A model generated the notes under the pieces. It was not told where the DNA came from, ran no database searches, and saw only the letters and a program-made list of their open reading frames with translations. From the NCBI RefSeq assembly GCF_044797955.1, contig NZ_CP085211.1:744001-808000 (forward strand): a stretch of 64,000 bases of DNA. The letters are read 5' to 3'. The stretch comes from Idiomarina seosinensis_A (GTDB lineage: Bacteria > Pseudomonadota > Gammaproteobacteria > Enterobacterales > Alteromonadaceae). Positions 63,228 to 64,000 of the stretch are shown here, in pieces (the first letter of the stretch is position 1; each line of letters opens with the position of its first letter). The position numbers and the translations under genes are program-made.

Positions 63228-64000
63228 ATGAAAATAAATAACATCGGACGCAGACTGGATAAGCGCTTGCGACAGTGGTTGGCTCAGACCCTGTTGCTGA
63301 GTTTCTGTGCGCTTCCCCTATCAGTGGGGGCGGCAACAGTTGTGCAGGACGATGGCGTTATTATTAAAGGGGAAAAGGGTTCTGAGTCAACCGACGTCCG
63401 CGAAGGGCAGCAGCGTTATGGTCCAATCACCTCCGACGATACCCTCTGGGCCATTGCCCGCGATTACAAACCCCACTCCAGCGTAACCCAATACCAAACC
63501 ATGGTAGCAATCGCCCAGACCAACCCGCGGGCTTTTGTCGATGGTAATCTGAACCGGATGCTGGATGGCTTTTATCTGCGAATCCCCAGTTTGCAGGAAA
63601 TTCAGATGATTAATCCGGAAACTGCCCGCCGCCGGGTACTTGCGGATGAACAGTTGCAGGATCGGCAGCAGCAGCTAGCGGATACTGAGCAACAAACCGA
63701 GCAAACCCGTCAGCAAGAGCAGGAAATTTTAAATCAGGCGCGCGAGCGCGCCGAACAGGTGATTGATCAGGTAGAGCAACAACAGCAGCGCAACTTTGCC
63801 GATCTGCAGTCGGAGGTCGATGAATCTCTGCAGGCGGTTCAGCAGGTCTACGATGAGAACGAGTCAATTCAGCAGCGTTTAGATAACCTGGCCGAGCGCA
63901 TTGATCAGTTAGCCAATAGTCTCGAGCAAACCGGGGAGCTGGAACAACAGTTTGAACAGGTGCTGCAGCAGCAACAACAAATGCTGCAAATGCAGCAGCA
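63228..64000 (+). CDS. fimV: FimV/HubP-family protein (3' end beyond window)
   Basis: This frame is open from the ATG at 63228 (AAAGGATG) to the window edge: 257 codons seen. It has a signal peptide ending SVGAAT, then a FimV-type LysM-like domain (TLWAIARDYKPHSSVTQYQ, TNPRAFVDGNLNRMLDG, YLRIPSLQEI), then a Gln- and Glu-rich coiled coil. FimV/HubP proteins are large polar landmark proteins that tie peptidoglycan to pili, flagella or chemotaxis systems. Position after asd is the usual one. The CAG-rich bases at the edge are glutamine codons of the coil, not a separate repeat. Confidence 0.93.
   Translation, partial: MKINNIGRRLDKRLRQWLAQTLLLSFCALPLSVGAATVVQDDGVIIKGEKGSESTDVREGQQRYGPITSDDTLWAIARDYKPHSSVTQYQTMVAIAQTNPRAFVDGNLNRMLDGFYLRIPSLQEIQMINPETARRRVLADEQLQDRQQQLADTEQQTEQTRQQEQEILNQARERAEQVIDQVEQQQQRNFADLQSEVDESLQAVQQVYDENESIQQRLDNLAERIDQLANSLEQTGELEQQFEQVLQQQQQMLQMQQ

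Noticed and set aside
63640..64000. CAG-rich tract at the right edge as a DNA repeat
   Set aside because: It reads as Gln/Glu codons of the FimV coiled coil in one continuous frame with mixed codon use.

Overview
This window is chromosomal DNA from a marine gammaproteobacterium, most likely of the order Alteromonadales and Idiomarina-like. That placement is an inference from gene content: a complete Na+-pumping nqrABCDEF-apbE-nqrM operon, FabV, a VolA/Pla-1-type surface phospholipase, PqiABC, the gene order yfcL-mnmC-fabB-pdxB-asd-fimV, and many secreted or lipoprotein peptidases with few sugar-use genes. Genes are dense and run on both strands. I see no insertion sequence, prophage, CRISPR array or rRNA, and no gap between genes exceeds 300 bases.

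Layout. 0-1.6 kb: the end of a chemoreceptor gene and tRNA-Ser(GGA) with its own promoter and terminator. 1.6-5.8 kb (minus): a secreted protein of unknown function, a lipoprotein alkaline phosphatase with a collagen-like spacer, and a second alkaline phosphatase broken by an 85-base deletion. 5.9-10.3 kb: an RNase J-like nuclease, propionyl-CoA synthetase and a Ca2+/Na+ antiporter. 10.3-16.4 kb: an iron region with bfd, two complementary bacterioferritins and a CorA/ZntB transporter, facing a Fur-box-controlled fbpABC iron importer. 16.5-24.0 kb: a cation/proton antiporter, pqiABC lipid-transport genes, a Wzi-like outer-membrane barrel, a small lipoprotein, bolA, and an unusual inverted-repeat element. 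24.1-32.5 kb: fabV and the Na+-NQR operon with its two maturation factors.

32.5-39.1 kb: a three-part cysteine desulfurase / dead metallo-beta-lactamase / rhodanese fusion with a clear promoter carrying a repeat operator candidate, an Asp-box propeller plus SDR pair on the other strand, and the VolA-like lipase. 39.1-45.9 kb: sohB, a DAACS symporter, miaE, a Yip1-like membrane protein, lpxH, ppiB and cysS. 46.0-56.9 kb: a protein-degradation and zinc region with an M17 aminopeptidase, an M28 lipoprotein peptidase, a Zur-box-controlled histidine-rich TonB receptor, a DPP-IV-like peptidase, a thioesterase and a large HExxH metalloprotease. 56.9-64.0 kb: fldB, yfcL, mnmC, fabB, pdxB, asd and the start of fimV.

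Taken together the genes suggest a peptide-eating marine bacterium. Sodium bioenergetics (NQR, antiporters, symporter) drive uptake, secreted peptidases and phosphatases feed it, and iron and zinc supply appear to be controlled by Fur and Zur. The least explained items are the sulfur-relay fusion with its promoter repeat, the inverted-repeat element between bolA and fabV, and the broken phosphatase copy.
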